64,000 nucleotides of DNA from an uncultured Chryseobacterium sp. (GCA_913775525.1 CAJYLH010000039.1:28575-92574), one strand, 5' to 3'; shown: positions 1 to 6,797, counted from the first letter of the stretch. The notes: generated by a model not told the origin, from the sequence alone. Numbers and translations are program-made.

Positions 1-279
1 TCCGGAGGCGATACCGGCATTCAGCCAAAGGCCGTCGAGGCCGCCCACTTTTTCCACCACCGGAACGATTCTTTCCGCAGACTTACCGTCTGCAAGATCA
101 TCTTCAATAACAATGGTATTGCTGCCCAGAAACTGCTCAGCCTCAGCTAAGCGTTCTTTGTTTCTACCGGTGATTACTACCGTTGCCCCCTCTTCGATCA
201 GCCGTTTTGCTCCAGCCAGGCCAATGCCGCTGTTTCCTCCTGTAATCAGGATCTTTTTGTTTTCGAAACGCTTGTTCAT
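1..279 (-). CDS. SDR family NAD(P)-dependent oxidoreductase, N-terminal part (runs off the left edge)
   Basis: The first 93 residues of a short-chain dehydrogenase/reductase are present; the family is usually near 245 residues, so most of the gene lies outside the window. Residues 13-20 read TGGNSGIG, the glycine-rich nucleotide-binding motif of classical SDRs, and residues 87-89 read NAG, the conserved motif that supports the Rossmann sheet. The Ser-Tyr-Lys catalytic residues lie beyond the edge, so the substrate cannot be guessed. The start is the ATG at 277-279, which gives the normal short leader before the first beta strand. It points away from a gene-poor region and appears to be transcribed alone. 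Confidence 0.88.
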   Translation of the reverse strand, partial: MNKRFENKKILITGGNSGIGLAGAKRLIEEGATVVITGRNKERLAEAEQFLGSNTIVIEDDLADGKSAERIVPVVEKVGGLDGLWLNAGIASG

Positions 280-496
280 CACTTTGATTTTTAACTTTAT
301 ATACTTGTATCTTATCCTTCTAAATTAGAAATTATCCGGATCAGTCGTCATATAGAATTCAAACAGAAATTTATAAAATTCAAACAGGCGGCTTCCGGCA
401 GGGTTCAGATCATTATGCAAAATAACTTTATCGGAAGTGCAGAACAGACCTAAAATATCCGGGTTTTTACGGATGGTATCCTATGATTATCTGTGT

Positions 497-504
497 TATC
501 TTTG
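497..504 (+). promoter_or_regulatory. Bacteroidota-type -7 box TATCTTTG
   Basis: The octamer matches TAnnTTTG exactly. No clear -33 TTTG lies 19-21 bases upstream, so the promoter is only a candidate. It would start a short transcript near 510 that ends at the hairpin at 556-572. Confidence 0.4.
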
Positions 505-509
505 CAGCA

Positions 510-577
510 TCACGAATTCATTCCGTGGTTTATTTTAAAGTTTAAGTTATTACTACCCTCCTGCGTGGAGGGTTTTG
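510..577 (+). ncRNA. Candidate small RNA, about 70 nt
   Basis: It begins just after a TATCTTTG box. It contains an imperfect hairpin (CACGAAT / ATTCCGTG, 511-527) and ends in a stem CCCTCC-tgcgt-GGAGGG (556-572) followed by TTTT. Promoter, structured body and terminator-like end suggest a small RNA. No open frame is seen within it. I do not recognise the family. Confidence 0.3.
556..576 (+). terminator. Hairpin with T-run, rho-independent terminator
   Basis: The stem is CCCTCC / GGAGGG with a five-base loop, followed by TTTT. No coding gene lies upstream on this strand, so it probably ends the candidate small RNA. Confidence 0.5.
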
Positions 578-1027
578 TGTTGATTGAAGCCGGCTGGTTG
601 TGGGTTGAAGATAAGATAAAGCCTGATTAATTTTTTCGATGCTAATTTTTATATCTTATATTTGATTGAGTCTTGAGGAATACCATACTGCTCGTTAACA
701 GGGCAAGAATTACATTAACGACTTTGTATAAGTTTGATCTTTATTGAATTCAGATAGCACACCTACGGCGTGCTTGTCATCAGACCAGTGCCTGTCGCTA
801 CAAAGATGCTACTCCGTCCGGAGTATGGTCCTGTATAATTTTTCAATAATCGTATATCAGATATTTTTTTGTTCCGTAAGAGTATATGTGTGTAGTATGA
901 ATAGAATCCGGATTGTTTCAGGAAGAGAACTCCGTAGGAGTTCTATCTTTATTAAGTTCGGATGACATATCTACGACGTGCCTGTGACGAGGCCAGTGTT
1001 GCTGTTGAAATATTCTGACTGTATAGT

Positions 1028-1303
1028 TTATCCACCAAGACTGTACAGAGATTTCTCTTTAGTGTAAGGTGTATGGACCAGCTTTACTTTGTGGCACGTT
1101 AAATGTGTGAAATAGGATTTCTGTCCGGTTTGGGGTTCTTCAAAAATTTCAGATTCCCATTTGGTCCAGACTATAATATCATCCCATTTCCGAAACTTAT
1201 GCAGGTAAGGTTCAAAGTGACACCGCACTTCAAAATGCTGCTGTTTTACATCATCCCGGAATCTTACGAATTCAGGTTTTGAAACTATAATTGGGTGTAG
1301 AAA
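1028..1303 (-). pseudogene. Remnant of an unrecognised protein gene lacking an ATG
   Basis: An open frame of 91 codons ends at the TAA at 1028-1030. It has protein-like composition, rich in Trp, His, Phe and Glu, with segments such as FRKWDDIIVWTKWESEIF. The frame is closed on its 5' side by a stop at 1304-1306 and the only usable start is a GTG at 1228, so the 5' end seems lost. I recognise no domain. It sits beside another damaged gene (1340-1554), which supports decay of an accessory locus. It could also be a short functional gene starting at GTG. Confidence 0.3.
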
Positions 1304-1339
1304 TTATTATCGACAAACAAAACATTTAAAATATTACTA

Positions 1340-1554
1340 TCAAATTTCTGGAGAATTCGAAACAAGAGTGTCATATCGTGGATTTATATTACCACGTTCT
1401 AATTCACCAATTGTCTTTTTCGCATGCCCAGTTCTTCCTGAGAAATCTGTTTATTGGTCTCTGGATTTATAACCTTCTTTCTCAATTCAGAAATCCTATA
1501 ACCAAGAGCTTTTTTACAGTTATTAAGTACTCTTTCGTTTTCAAAGCATTTCAT
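1340..1554 (-). pseudogene. XRE-family HTH regulator broken by a frameshift
   Basis: From the ATG at 1554 the frame encodes a typical XRE helix-turn-helix N-terminus (RISELRKKVINPETNKQIS, then QEELG) and stops at 1399-1401 after 51 residues. Switching frame near the GGCATGCGAAAA stretch restores the expected second half (KKTIGELERGNINP, then RYDTL) and runs to a stop at 1340-1342. XRE domains normally read S-q-e-e-L-a-...-t-i-s-r-i-E-r-G-...-P, so one indel has split a genuine DNA-binding domain. The gene lies 13 bp downstream of another regulator on the same strand, so the two probably formed one transcript. A sequencing indel or programmed frameshift is possible but less likely. Confidence 0.6.
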
Positions 1555-1567
1555 CTGTCAAAATTAT

Positions 1568-1894
1568 TTATATATTCTTATAGATAGTACTCAATTTTTT
1601 TTTACTTTTAATTGCTTCATCAATTTCTTCATCAGTAATGTTCCTAACTATCTTAAAAAAATTATCGATTTCAATTTCAAAATAACTACAGATAACATAC
1701 AAATTTTCTAAGGTCGTATTGGGCAATGTTTCTTCTCTTGCTGAATTCCAGGATTTATTGTATTTTTCAGAAATATCATCATTTAAATATTGCTGAGTCA
1801 TAGGCTTTTTATCAATCAGAATTTCTGTTCTTAATTTCTTCAAAGCTAATCCTACAGCCACTTTGTATCTAAATATTTCTTGATGAAACTTCAT
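1568..1894 (-). CDS. Probable small HTH (XRE-like) transcriptional regulator
   Basis: The product has 108 residues. The central and C-terminal part (TTLENLYVICSYFEIEIDNF, about residues 60-80) closely resembles the last helices of XRE-type DNA-binding domains, where the pattern is s-l-x-x-L-x-x-I-a-x-y-f-x-v-x-x-x-x-f-f. The N-terminal part is charged and includes an unusual insert before the presumed recognition helix. The family assignment is by pattern only. Its AT-rich sequence and broken downstream partner suggest an accessory origin. An inverted repeat (1928-1945) upstream could be its own operator. Confidence 0.5.
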   Translation of the reverse strand: MKFHQEIFRYKVAVGLALKKLRTEILIDKKPMTQQYLNDDISEKYNKSWNSAREETLPNTTLENLYVICSYFEIEIDNFFKIVRNITDEEIDEAIKSKKKLSTIYKNI

Positions 1895-1927
1895 ATGGTA
1901 AAATAATCTATAAAAGATTACACACTC

Positions 1928-1945
1928 AACGACGTACGTGTCGTT
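1928..1945. promoter_or_regulatory. Inverted repeat AACGAC-N6-GTCGTT, candidate operator
   Basis: Perfect 6-bp arms flank GTACGT, 34 bp upstream of the regulator start at 1894 and 38 bp before the -7 box of the RNA on the other strand. Position and symmetry suit a dimeric HTH protein that could control both directions. No binding data can be inferred. Confidence 0.35.
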
Positions 1946-1957
1946 ATTTTTATTATA

Positions 1958-1990
1958 TTTGTATTATAAGTTATAGTAAATGTAACTTTG
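1958..1990 (+). promoter_or_regulatory. Promoter TTTG-N21-TAACTTTG for the 6S-like RNA
   Basis: TTTG at 1958-1961 and TAACTTTG at 1983-1990 fit the Bacteroidota primary sigma consensus, with a 21-bp spacer. The start would be near 1996, just ahead of the long hairpin RNA. No protein gene follows within 490 bp. Confidence 0.6.
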
Positions 1991-1995
1991 CGATA

Positions 1996-2166
1996 CTTCA
2001 ACGATTATTATTAGAAGCTATTGCTTAGAATCTCAACTTGAAAACTGGTACTTTAAAGCAACGAGACGATAAGCAGGAAGCTCACGACCTAGGCGTGGGC
2101 TCTCTTATCTGTTGCGCGGTATACCAGTACCTCAAGTTAGATATTGTAGAGCTCTACGCCGTTTTT
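1996..2166 (+). ncRNA. ssrS: Rod-shaped structured RNA resembling 6S RNA
   Basis: The sequence folds into one long interrupted hairpin. The closing stem pairs AATCT (2029-2033) and AACTTGA (2035-2041) with TCAAGTT (2132-2138) and AGATATT (2139-2145). Further in, GGTACT (2047-2052) pairs with AGTACC (2126-2131), GCAAC (2058-2062) with GTTGC (2111-2115), GATAAG (2068-2073) with CTTATC (2104-2109), and AGCTCACG (2079-2086) with CGTGGGCT (2094-2101), leaving a seven-base loop. A palindrome GTAGAGCTCTAC and a T5 run follow. Length, own promoter and rod shape with internal loops fit 6S RNA, which mimics open promoter DNA and sequesters RNA polymerase. The gene symbol is provisional; another regulatory RNA is possible. 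It shows none of the conserved SRP or tmRNA motifs. Confidence 0.5.
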
Positions 2167-2434
2167 ATTCCATGCAGTCCGCTGCCTCTACAAAATTTCT
2201 AAGCCAATCCTTCTCACCGATAAAGTGTTATGTAAGTGTGAGTGTTTTTTTGGGATGTACCGGACATGATATCCGTGTATGTCTTCTGCTTTCCGGTGCC
2301 CGGCGGCCAATACTTTGATCCTTTTTGGTTACCCGGTTCTTTTCCCCGCCAAAGGGCACCTGGAAAGCGTTTTAAAAACACTAAAACCTTGCTTTTAAGC
2401 TTGCCAGTAAATTAGGACAGTCAACAAACAAACT
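2167..2434. other. Intergenic DNA, no feature recognised
   Basis: No gene or clear RNA structure is seen between the 6S-like RNA and the hairpin leader of the next gene. A weak TACTTTGA motif near 2312 on the plus strand resembles a -7 box but lacks the final spacing. Confidence 0.4.
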
Positions 2435-2464
2435 GTTCCGGGAACCTGTAGGTTCAACCGGAAC
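2435..2464 (+). promoter_or_regulatory. Strong 13-bp hairpin in the leader of the next gene
   Basis: GTTCCGG and GAACCT pair with AGGTTC and CCGGAAC, leaving a GT loop and one AA bulge. It ends 25 bp before the ATG at 2490 and has no T-run, so it is not an ordinary terminator. It could block or protect the mRNA leader, or be a palindromic repeat of the AGGTTC type that recurs at 3.1-3.3 kb. Confidence 0.45.
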
Positions 2465-2489
2465 CTCATCAACACAAAAAAACATCCGT

Positions 2490-3053
2490 ATGAAAAAAGA
2501 AACCATCAACGTAAGACACCGGCTGAAACCCGGCCACAAAAAGCAGTCCAGCCTGAAGATGCTGGACACATTCTTCCGGTTCAACTACCTGACCACCGCC
2601 AAAGATATGCTGAACACCATCATGCAGTATGCCGTACAGAAAAGAGGCTGGATAGACGAAGATTTTTCTGCCATTGTCCAGTTCCACCAGTCGATGCGGT
2701 CATTCATCCGCGCCGGATATTTTCTCCGCATGAAGAGCAAAAAATGGATGCTCGCCACCTCAACTGAAACCATTTCACCTTTAATGCAAGGCTCCCTTTC
2801 CGATGAAGAATACCACAATCCCCTTCTGGTTTTCCACACCGCTTTTTCAGCTTACACCATAAAGGAATTTGATTATTTCCTTAGCGGGATGGTCTATTTT
2901 TCCCTCGGTGCCTACCGCTGCGGACCGGAAAAGAATATGGTAAGCCCATATATTTATCTGACGAAAATGTTGGATGCAGGGTTTGTTATTCTGGAACGGA
3001 GGAAGGAAGCGCTTCTGGAAAGCGAAAATGGTAAAGAGAACGAAACAAGCTGA
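2490..3053 (+). CDS. Hypothetical protein, 187 residues
   Basis: I do not recognise a family. The protein has a basic N-terminus, no signal peptide and no clear membrane segment. It is rich in aromatic residues and Met (for example LSGMVYFSLGAYRCG at about residues 130-144) and looks like a folded, mostly helical cytosolic protein. Coding character is good over its whole length, with normal third-position usage and no competing frame of quality. It is transcribed alone, between a hairpin leader and a cluster of palindromes, so the context gives no hint of function. The ATG at 2490 is the first in frame. Confidence 0.7.
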   Translation: MKKETINVRHRLKPGHKKQSSLKMLDTFFRFNYLTTAKDMLNTIMQYAVQKRGWIDEDFSAIVQFHQSMRSFIRAGYFLRMKSKKWMLATSTETISPLMQGSLSDEEYHNPLLVFHTAFSAYTIKEFDYFLSGMVYFSLGAYRCGPEKNMVSPYIYLTKMLDAGFVILERRKEALLESENGKENETS

Positions 3054-3126
3054 TCAAGCGAACGGTGAAGATTTTCAGATTGAAATTATCTTTCACTTCA
3101 TCTTTACAGGCTTGTGTTACAGTTAA

Positions 3127-3159
3127 AAACCTAACGGGTTTTGGAAACCCGTTAGGTTT
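3127..3159. repeat. 33-bp double palindrome, copy 1
   Basis: Fifteen-base arms flank TGG. Each arm is itself of the form AAACC-N5-GGTTT. The variable bases differ from copies 2 and 3 but remain complementary, so the pairing is maintained. Confidence 0.85.
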
Positions 3160-3181
3160 AGAAACAGATGATCTCTGATAG

Positions 3182-3214
3182 AAACCTTCAAGGTTTTAAA
3201 AACCTTGAAGGTTT
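3182..3214. repeat. 33-bp double palindrome, copy 2
   Basis: It has the same plan as copy 1, with perfect 15-base arms flanking TAA. Here each arm, AAACCTTCAAGGTTT, is itself almost a complete palindrome. Confidence 0.85.
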
Positions 3215-3290
3215 GGAAGTGGGAAAAAGATTCTCAGATGGAATACTGATCCAGTATTTGATCTTGCACACGCTTATTTTGCGCTGAGAA

Positions 3291-3323
3291 AAACCTCATA
3301 GGTTTTGAAAACCTATGAGGTTT
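3291..3323. repeat. 33-bp double palindrome, copy 3
   Basis: Perfect 15-base arms flank TGA, with CATA / TATG as the variable pair. It lies 32 bp from the trxB terminator. Confidence 0.85.
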
Positions 3324-3354
3324 AGAATCATGATAAGGGCTTTATTTTTTCCTA

Positions 3355-3383
3355 CAAAAAAGACTGCTTTTAAAAAGCAGCCT
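3355..3383 (-). terminator. Terminator of trxB
   Basis: On the minus strand, GGCTGCTTTT pairs with AAAAGCAGTC (one G-U) and is followed by six T. It starts 23 bp after the trxB stop codon. Confidence 0.8.
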
Positions 3384-3405
3384 GTATTAGGATTCAGAGA
3401 AGGTC

Positions 3406-4347
3406 TTATTCCAGTTCTCCAAGGTATTTTTCAGCATCCATGGCCGCCATACATCCGCTTCCGGCTGCCGTAATGGCCTGTCTGTAAATGTGGTCCTGAA
3501 CGTCTCCCGCAGCAAATACGCCCGGAAGATTGGTTTTTGCAGTTCCTTTTTCCGTCAGGATATATCCGTTTTCATCCAGGTTGATCTGTCCGGCGAAAAC
3601 ATCGGTATTCGGTTTGTGCCCGATGGCGATAAAGATACCGTCAACACTTACGGTAGACACCTGCTGCGTCTGGTTGTTGATCACAATGGCTCTTTCCACC
3701 AGGTTATTCTCTCCTTCAATCCCGATCAGCTCATGGTTGAATTTCACCTCAATATTCGGAGTGTTTTCAACACGGTGGATCATGGTTTTTGAAGCCCTGA
3801 ACACATCTTTCCTCACCAGCATCGTTACTTTATTACACAGTTTGGACAGGTACGTCGCTTCTTCTGCGGCCGTATCTCCTGCACCCACTACCACCACATC
3901 TTTTCCTTTGTAGAAAAATCCGTCGCAGGTAGCACAAGCGGAAACCCCGCCTCCTGCATATTTCTTTTCGTCGTCCAGTCCCAGGTATTTGGCTGTAGCC
4001 CCGGTAGAGATGATTACCGTTCTGGCCAGGATTTCTTTGTTTCCTGCATATACCTTGTGGATCCCTCCTACTTCGTTGGAGAATTCCGCCCTGGTAATCA
4101 TTTCATAATGTATTTTGGTATCAAATCTTTCTGCCTGCTTCTGCAAATCCATCATCATTTCAGGGCCGGTAATGCCGGTTGGGTATCCCGGGAAATTTTC
4201 AACTTCTGTAGTGGTGGTCAGCTGTCCGCCCGGTTCCAGGCCAGTATATAATTCAGGTTTCAGGTCTGCTCTTGCCGCATAAATGGCTGCTGTAAAACCG
4301 GAAGGTCCCGATCCGATGATCACACAATCTAAAATGTTTTGCTCCAT
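3406..4347 (-). CDS. trxB: Thioredoxin-disulfide reductase
   Basis: This 313-residue flavoprotein transfers electrons from NADPH through FAD to thioredoxin in the cytosol. Residues 11-17 (IGSGPSG) form the FAD-binding motif, C138-A-T-C141 is the redox-active pair, and GAGDTA (155-160) is the NADPH-binding motif. The length matches bacterial low-molecular-weight TrxB. It is a single gene with its own terminator downstream. Upstream lies 0.95 kb of repeat DNA, so it does not share a transcript with holA. Confidence 0.96.
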   Translation of the reverse strand: MEQNILDCVIIGSGPSGFTAAIYAARADLKPELYTGLEPGGQLTTTTEVENFPGYPTGITGPEMMMDLQKQAERFDTKIHYEMITRAEFSNEVGGIHKVYAGNKEILARTVIISTGATAKYLGLDDEKKYAGGGVSACATCDGFFYKGKDVVVVGAGDTAAEEATYLSKLCNKVTMLVRKDVFRASKTMIHRVENTPNIEVKFNHELIGIEGENNLVERAIVINNQTQQVSTVSVDGIFIAIGHKPNTDVFAGQINLDENGYILTEKGTAKTNLPGVFAAGDVQDHIYRQAITAAGSGCMAAMDAEKYLGELE

Positions 4348-4480
4348 AATTTCTTTGTCAAAAAGATTTAAATTCAGGCTGCTAATTTCGGAATTTTTAT
4401 CCTTTATTTAAAGTTATTTTAATGATAGTTGTCAATATGTGATATGTTTGCTGTCGATGGAGATGGAGAGCTTGGATTTT
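4348..4480. other. Upstream region of trxB
   Basis: AT-rich DNA that must hold the trxB promoter. I see no exact TAnnTTTG box on the minus strand close to the start codon. Confidence 0.4.
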
Positions 4481-4862
4481 AGATTTTAGATGGGATGGGA
4501 GATAATAGATGAGAGACGGATAGATGATAGACAGGAAACGCTGAATTTTAGATTATAAATTTTAGATTTTAGATTAAGATGCTAGACTGATTTTAAATTT
4601 GACTACTATTGATTAACAGACTTTAGACTATGACTTAAGGAAAGAAAGGCGTTAAGAAAATGAAGGCTGTGAGCGTTAAGAAAGCTCTTCTGTCCGAAGC
4701 GCGGGCGCAAAAATTTCAAATACAGTGCCCATAGCTGATCCGCGCAAGTTTAGAATTTTTAGTGAACAGGCTTTATTTTTAGTCTTTCTTTCCAGTCTTG
4801 AACTTTTGTTTCTTTTGTTTGACTACGTCGAATCTTCAATTTCAAGGCAAAAGAAAAAGGAA
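4481..4862. repeat. Dispersed non-coding repeat, full copy A, with heptamer flank
   Basis: A heptamer-rich left flank (GATTTTAGATGGGATG..., period 7) leads into a core of about 360 bp with no open frame. The core contains recognisable blocks such as GAAAGAAAGGCGTTAAGAAA, TCTTCTGTCCGAAGCGCG, GCGCAAGTTTAGAATTTTTA and TTTGACTACGTCGAATCTTC. An inverted copy lies at 10538-10896 and a shortened copy follows directly. It looks like a MITE-like or intergenic repeat family; no transposase or terminal duplication is visible. Confidence 0.8.
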
Positions 4863-5110
4863 GTGATAAATTTTAGATTTTAGATGATAGATGATAGACA
4901 AGAAACACTGAATTTTAGATTATAAATTTTAGATTTTAGATTAAGATGGTAGACTGATTTTAAATTTGACTACTATTGATTAACAGATTTTAGACAATAA
5001 CTTAAGGAAAGAAAGGCGTTAAGAAAATAAAGGCTGTGAACATTAAGAGAACTCTTCTGTCCGAAGCGCGAGGCACGTTGAATTTTCAGTTTCGAGACAA
5101 AAAAACAGGA
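4863..5110. repeat. Dispersed repeat, copy B with internal deletion
   Basis: It is a direct tandem copy of A, starting with the same TTTTAGATGATAGATGATAG flank and about 90% alike by eye up to TGTCCGAAGCGCG. It then jumps to the terminal part (TTTCGAGACAAAAAAACAGG), having lost roughly 130 bp of the core. A and B thus form a two-unit tandem array. Confidence 0.75.
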
Positions 5111-5173
5111 AAATAATATGATTTTGAATTAATATCTAAGATGTAAAATGAATCTACGTTTAAAGATCTGACA

Positions 5174-5285
5174 TCTATTATCTATTATCTCTCATCTAAA
5201 ATCTAAAATCTAAAATTTATAATCTAAAATCTTGACTCTTGACTCTTGACTCTCGACTCTTGATTCTTGGCTCTTGAATCTCAAT
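5174..5285. repeat. Heptanucleotide array, 16 units in one phase
   Basis: The stretch parses as 16 consecutive 7-mers without a break: TCTATTA (2), TCTCTCA, TCTAAAA types, then TCTTGAC types ending in TCTTGAA and TCTCAAT. The motif drifts but the period holds at seven for 112 bp. It ends 9 bp from the holA stop codon. Its first half is the inverse of the flank at 4481-4530. Confidence 0.85.
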
Positions 5286-5294
5286 CCTTCCCTT

Positions 5295-6332
5295 CTACAC
5301 TTTCATTTTAATCTTATCCACATGAATAATCTTATACACCAATTCCTTGATGAGTTCCGCTTCCGTCATATTGACGGCACCAAGTCCTTTTCCTTTCATA
5401 TCGAACTCGCGTAAGATAGAGATGACCCTCGTAGCATGTTTCAGCGGGTACAGCCTGGCCGATTCTGCATAATCCTTAAGGAAATAAGGATGGACGCCCA
5501 TCTGGGAGGCGATGGCCTGCTGTGGCTGGCCGGTCATGGTCTGGTAAATGATGACATTGGAAAAATAATTGTACAGGCTGGACAGCATCATCACGAAAGG
5601 ATTGTTTTTCGGGTTTTTCCCCATAAAATAAGCAATCCGGAATGCTGCGTTGGCATTTTTGGTACCCAATGCTTTCTGAAGCTCGAAAATATTGTATTCC
5701 TTACTGATCCCGATATGGTTTTCGATGATAGTACCGTCCAGCACCTGACCTTCTTTCAGGATGATCTTCATTTTATTTAGCTCATTGGCGATCCTGGAGA
5801 GGTTGTTCCCCATATATTCAGCAAGGAGATGAGCAATATTCGGAGCGGTTTTTATGCTGAGCTTTGCACATTCGTCGGCGATCCATTTTGGAAGGTTGTT
5901 TTCTTTAACCGATTCGCTGAGGAAGAGTACCTTGGCTTTGTCCAGCGCTTTTGCTGCTTTTTTACGGCTGTCGAGTTTTTTATGCTTGTGGGCGAATACG
6001 AGTACGGTGGAAGGAACGGGGTTTTCTACATAGGCTTCCAGGATCCTGTTCTCCTCATCATTAAGCCGCAGGTCCTGGGCTTCCTTTATAATGATCACCT
6101 GTTTATCCCCCATCATGGGAAACTGGCGGGCCAGTGAAAGGATGTCCTGGTAGGAAGTATCTTTTCCGTAGACGACGGTCTGGTTAAAGGCTTTTTCATC
6201 TTCGGTAAGAAAGTCGTGTTCCAGGGCTTTCACAGCGACATCAATAAAGTAAGGCTCTTCTCCGTGAAAAAAATAAATCGGTAAAACTTCTTTATTTTTA
6301 ATATTTTTGAGGATTAAATCTAATTCTTTCAT
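5295..6332 (-). CDS. holA: DNA polymerase III subunit delta
   Basis: At 345 residues it matches the delta subunit of the clamp loader, which opens the beta clamp during replication. The N-terminus holds the degenerate AAA+ fold typical of HolA (LPIYFFHGEEPYFID, residues 17-31), without a functional Walker A site as expected for delta. The C-terminal helical collar includes LYPLKHATRVISILREFDMK. The start codon lies only 7 bp from the start of a divergent gene, so each promoter must lie inside the other gene. A CAAAGATA block (6396-6403) could be the minus-strand -7 box. Confidence 0.9.
   Translation of the reverse strand: MKELDLILKNIKNKEVLPIYFFHGEEPYFIDVAVKALEHDFLTEDEKAFNQTVVYGKDTSYQDILSLARQFPMMGDKQVIIIKEAQDLRLNDEENRILEAYVENPVPSTVLVFAHKHKKLDSRKKAAKALDKAKVLFLSESVKENNLPKWIADECAKLSIKTAPNIAHLLAEYMGNNLSRIANELNKMKIILKEGQVLDGTIIENHIGISKEYNIFELQKALGTKNANAAFRIAYFMGKNPKNNPFVMMLSSLYNYFSNVIIYQTMTGQPQQAIASQMGVHPYFLKDYAESARLYPLKHATRVISILREFDMKGKGLGAVNMTEAELIKELVYKIIHVDKIKMKV
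6302..6309 (+). promoter_or_regulatory. -7 box TATTTTTG inside the holA start region
   Basis: It matches TAnnTTTG exactly and lies 30 bp before the ATG at 6340, within codons 8-11 of holA on the opposite strand. Confidence 0.4.
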
Positions 6333-6339
6333 CGTATTA

Positions 6340-6768
6340 ATGGAACTTCCAAAACTGAATTTTCAGGAAACTTTTGATTTTAAATTCAAGCAGGACAAAG
6401 ATAAGTTTTTTATTTATGATCCCATCCGGAAAACCTACCTTTTGCTAACGCCTGAAGAATGGGTGCGGCAGCACTGGATCCATTATTACATTACGGTGAA
6501 ATCCTATGCCGCATCAGCCCTGATCACAGAGAAAAAGATTGTATTGAACGGGCTTACCAAAAGAATTGACCTGATGGTAACCGAAAAAACACTGCCTAAA
6601 ATCCTGGTGGAATGCAAAGCACCGCAAGTAAAATTAACGGAAAAAACTTTTGAGCAGACTGCCCGGTACAATTCGATCATCGGAGCGGAAGAAATTATAC
6701 TTACCAACGGGCTGCACCATATCCATGCGCGGTATGAAGACGGGCAGTACCGGTTTTATCAACAATAA
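6340..6768 (+). CDS. HsdR-N-like type I restriction enzyme N-terminal domain protein
   Basis: The 142-residue protein consists of little more than the nuclease-like domain found at the N-terminus of type I restriction HsdR subunits. D77 (KRIDLMV) and E91-C-K93 (ILVECKAP) fit a PD-(D/E)XK catalytic core. It lacks the helicase motor of HsdR, and no hsdM or hsdS lies nearby, so a restriction role is unlikely. Such stand-alone proteins are conserved in Bacteroidota with unknown function. The ATG at 6340 is chosen because upstream in-frame starts would run into holA. It faces holA head to head. Confidence 0.8.
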   Translation: MELPKLNFQETFDFKFKQDKDKFFIYDPIRKTYLLLTPEEWVRQHWIHYYITVKSYAASALITEKKIVLNGLTKRIDLMVTEKTLPKILVECKAPQVKLTEKTFEQTARYNSIIGAEEIILTNGLHHIHARYEDGQYRFYQQ

Positions 6769-6797
6769 AAAAACACAACAGATTATATTAAACAATT

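Larger units (their letters stand above)
280..1027. other. Gene-free stretch with palindromic repeats
   Basis: No credible gene is seen on either strand. The left part holds a candidate small transcript (497-580). The right part (about 740-1000) holds modular palindromes: AGAACTCC-GTA-GGAGTTCT near 936, ACTCCG-tc-CGGAGT near 810 and CACACC-TAC-GGCGTG near 761. These look like degraded dispersed repeats, related by their stem-TAC-stem plan to those at 15.8 kb. Short open frames here have no recognisable protein character. Confidence 0.6.

Noticed and set aside
744-965. A 73-codon open frame on the plus strand
   Set aside because: It runs through palindromic repeats (ACTCCG-tc-CGGAGT) and has no protein-like pattern, so it is chance.
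1378-1587. A 69-codon open frame on the plus strand
   Set aside because: It is the complement of the frameshifted XRE gene, whose protein pattern is clear on the minus strand.
2058-2115. SRP RNA considered for the long hairpin
   Set aside because: The conserved GGAA tetraloop and internal loop sequence of the SRP domain are absent.
2112-2318. A 68-codon open frame on the plus strand
   Set aside because: It starts inside the paired region of the 6S-like RNA and its composition is not protein-like.
6340-6768. Type I restriction system
   Set aside because: Only a stand-alone HsdR-N-like domain is present; no hsdM, hsdS or helicase domain in the neighbourhood.
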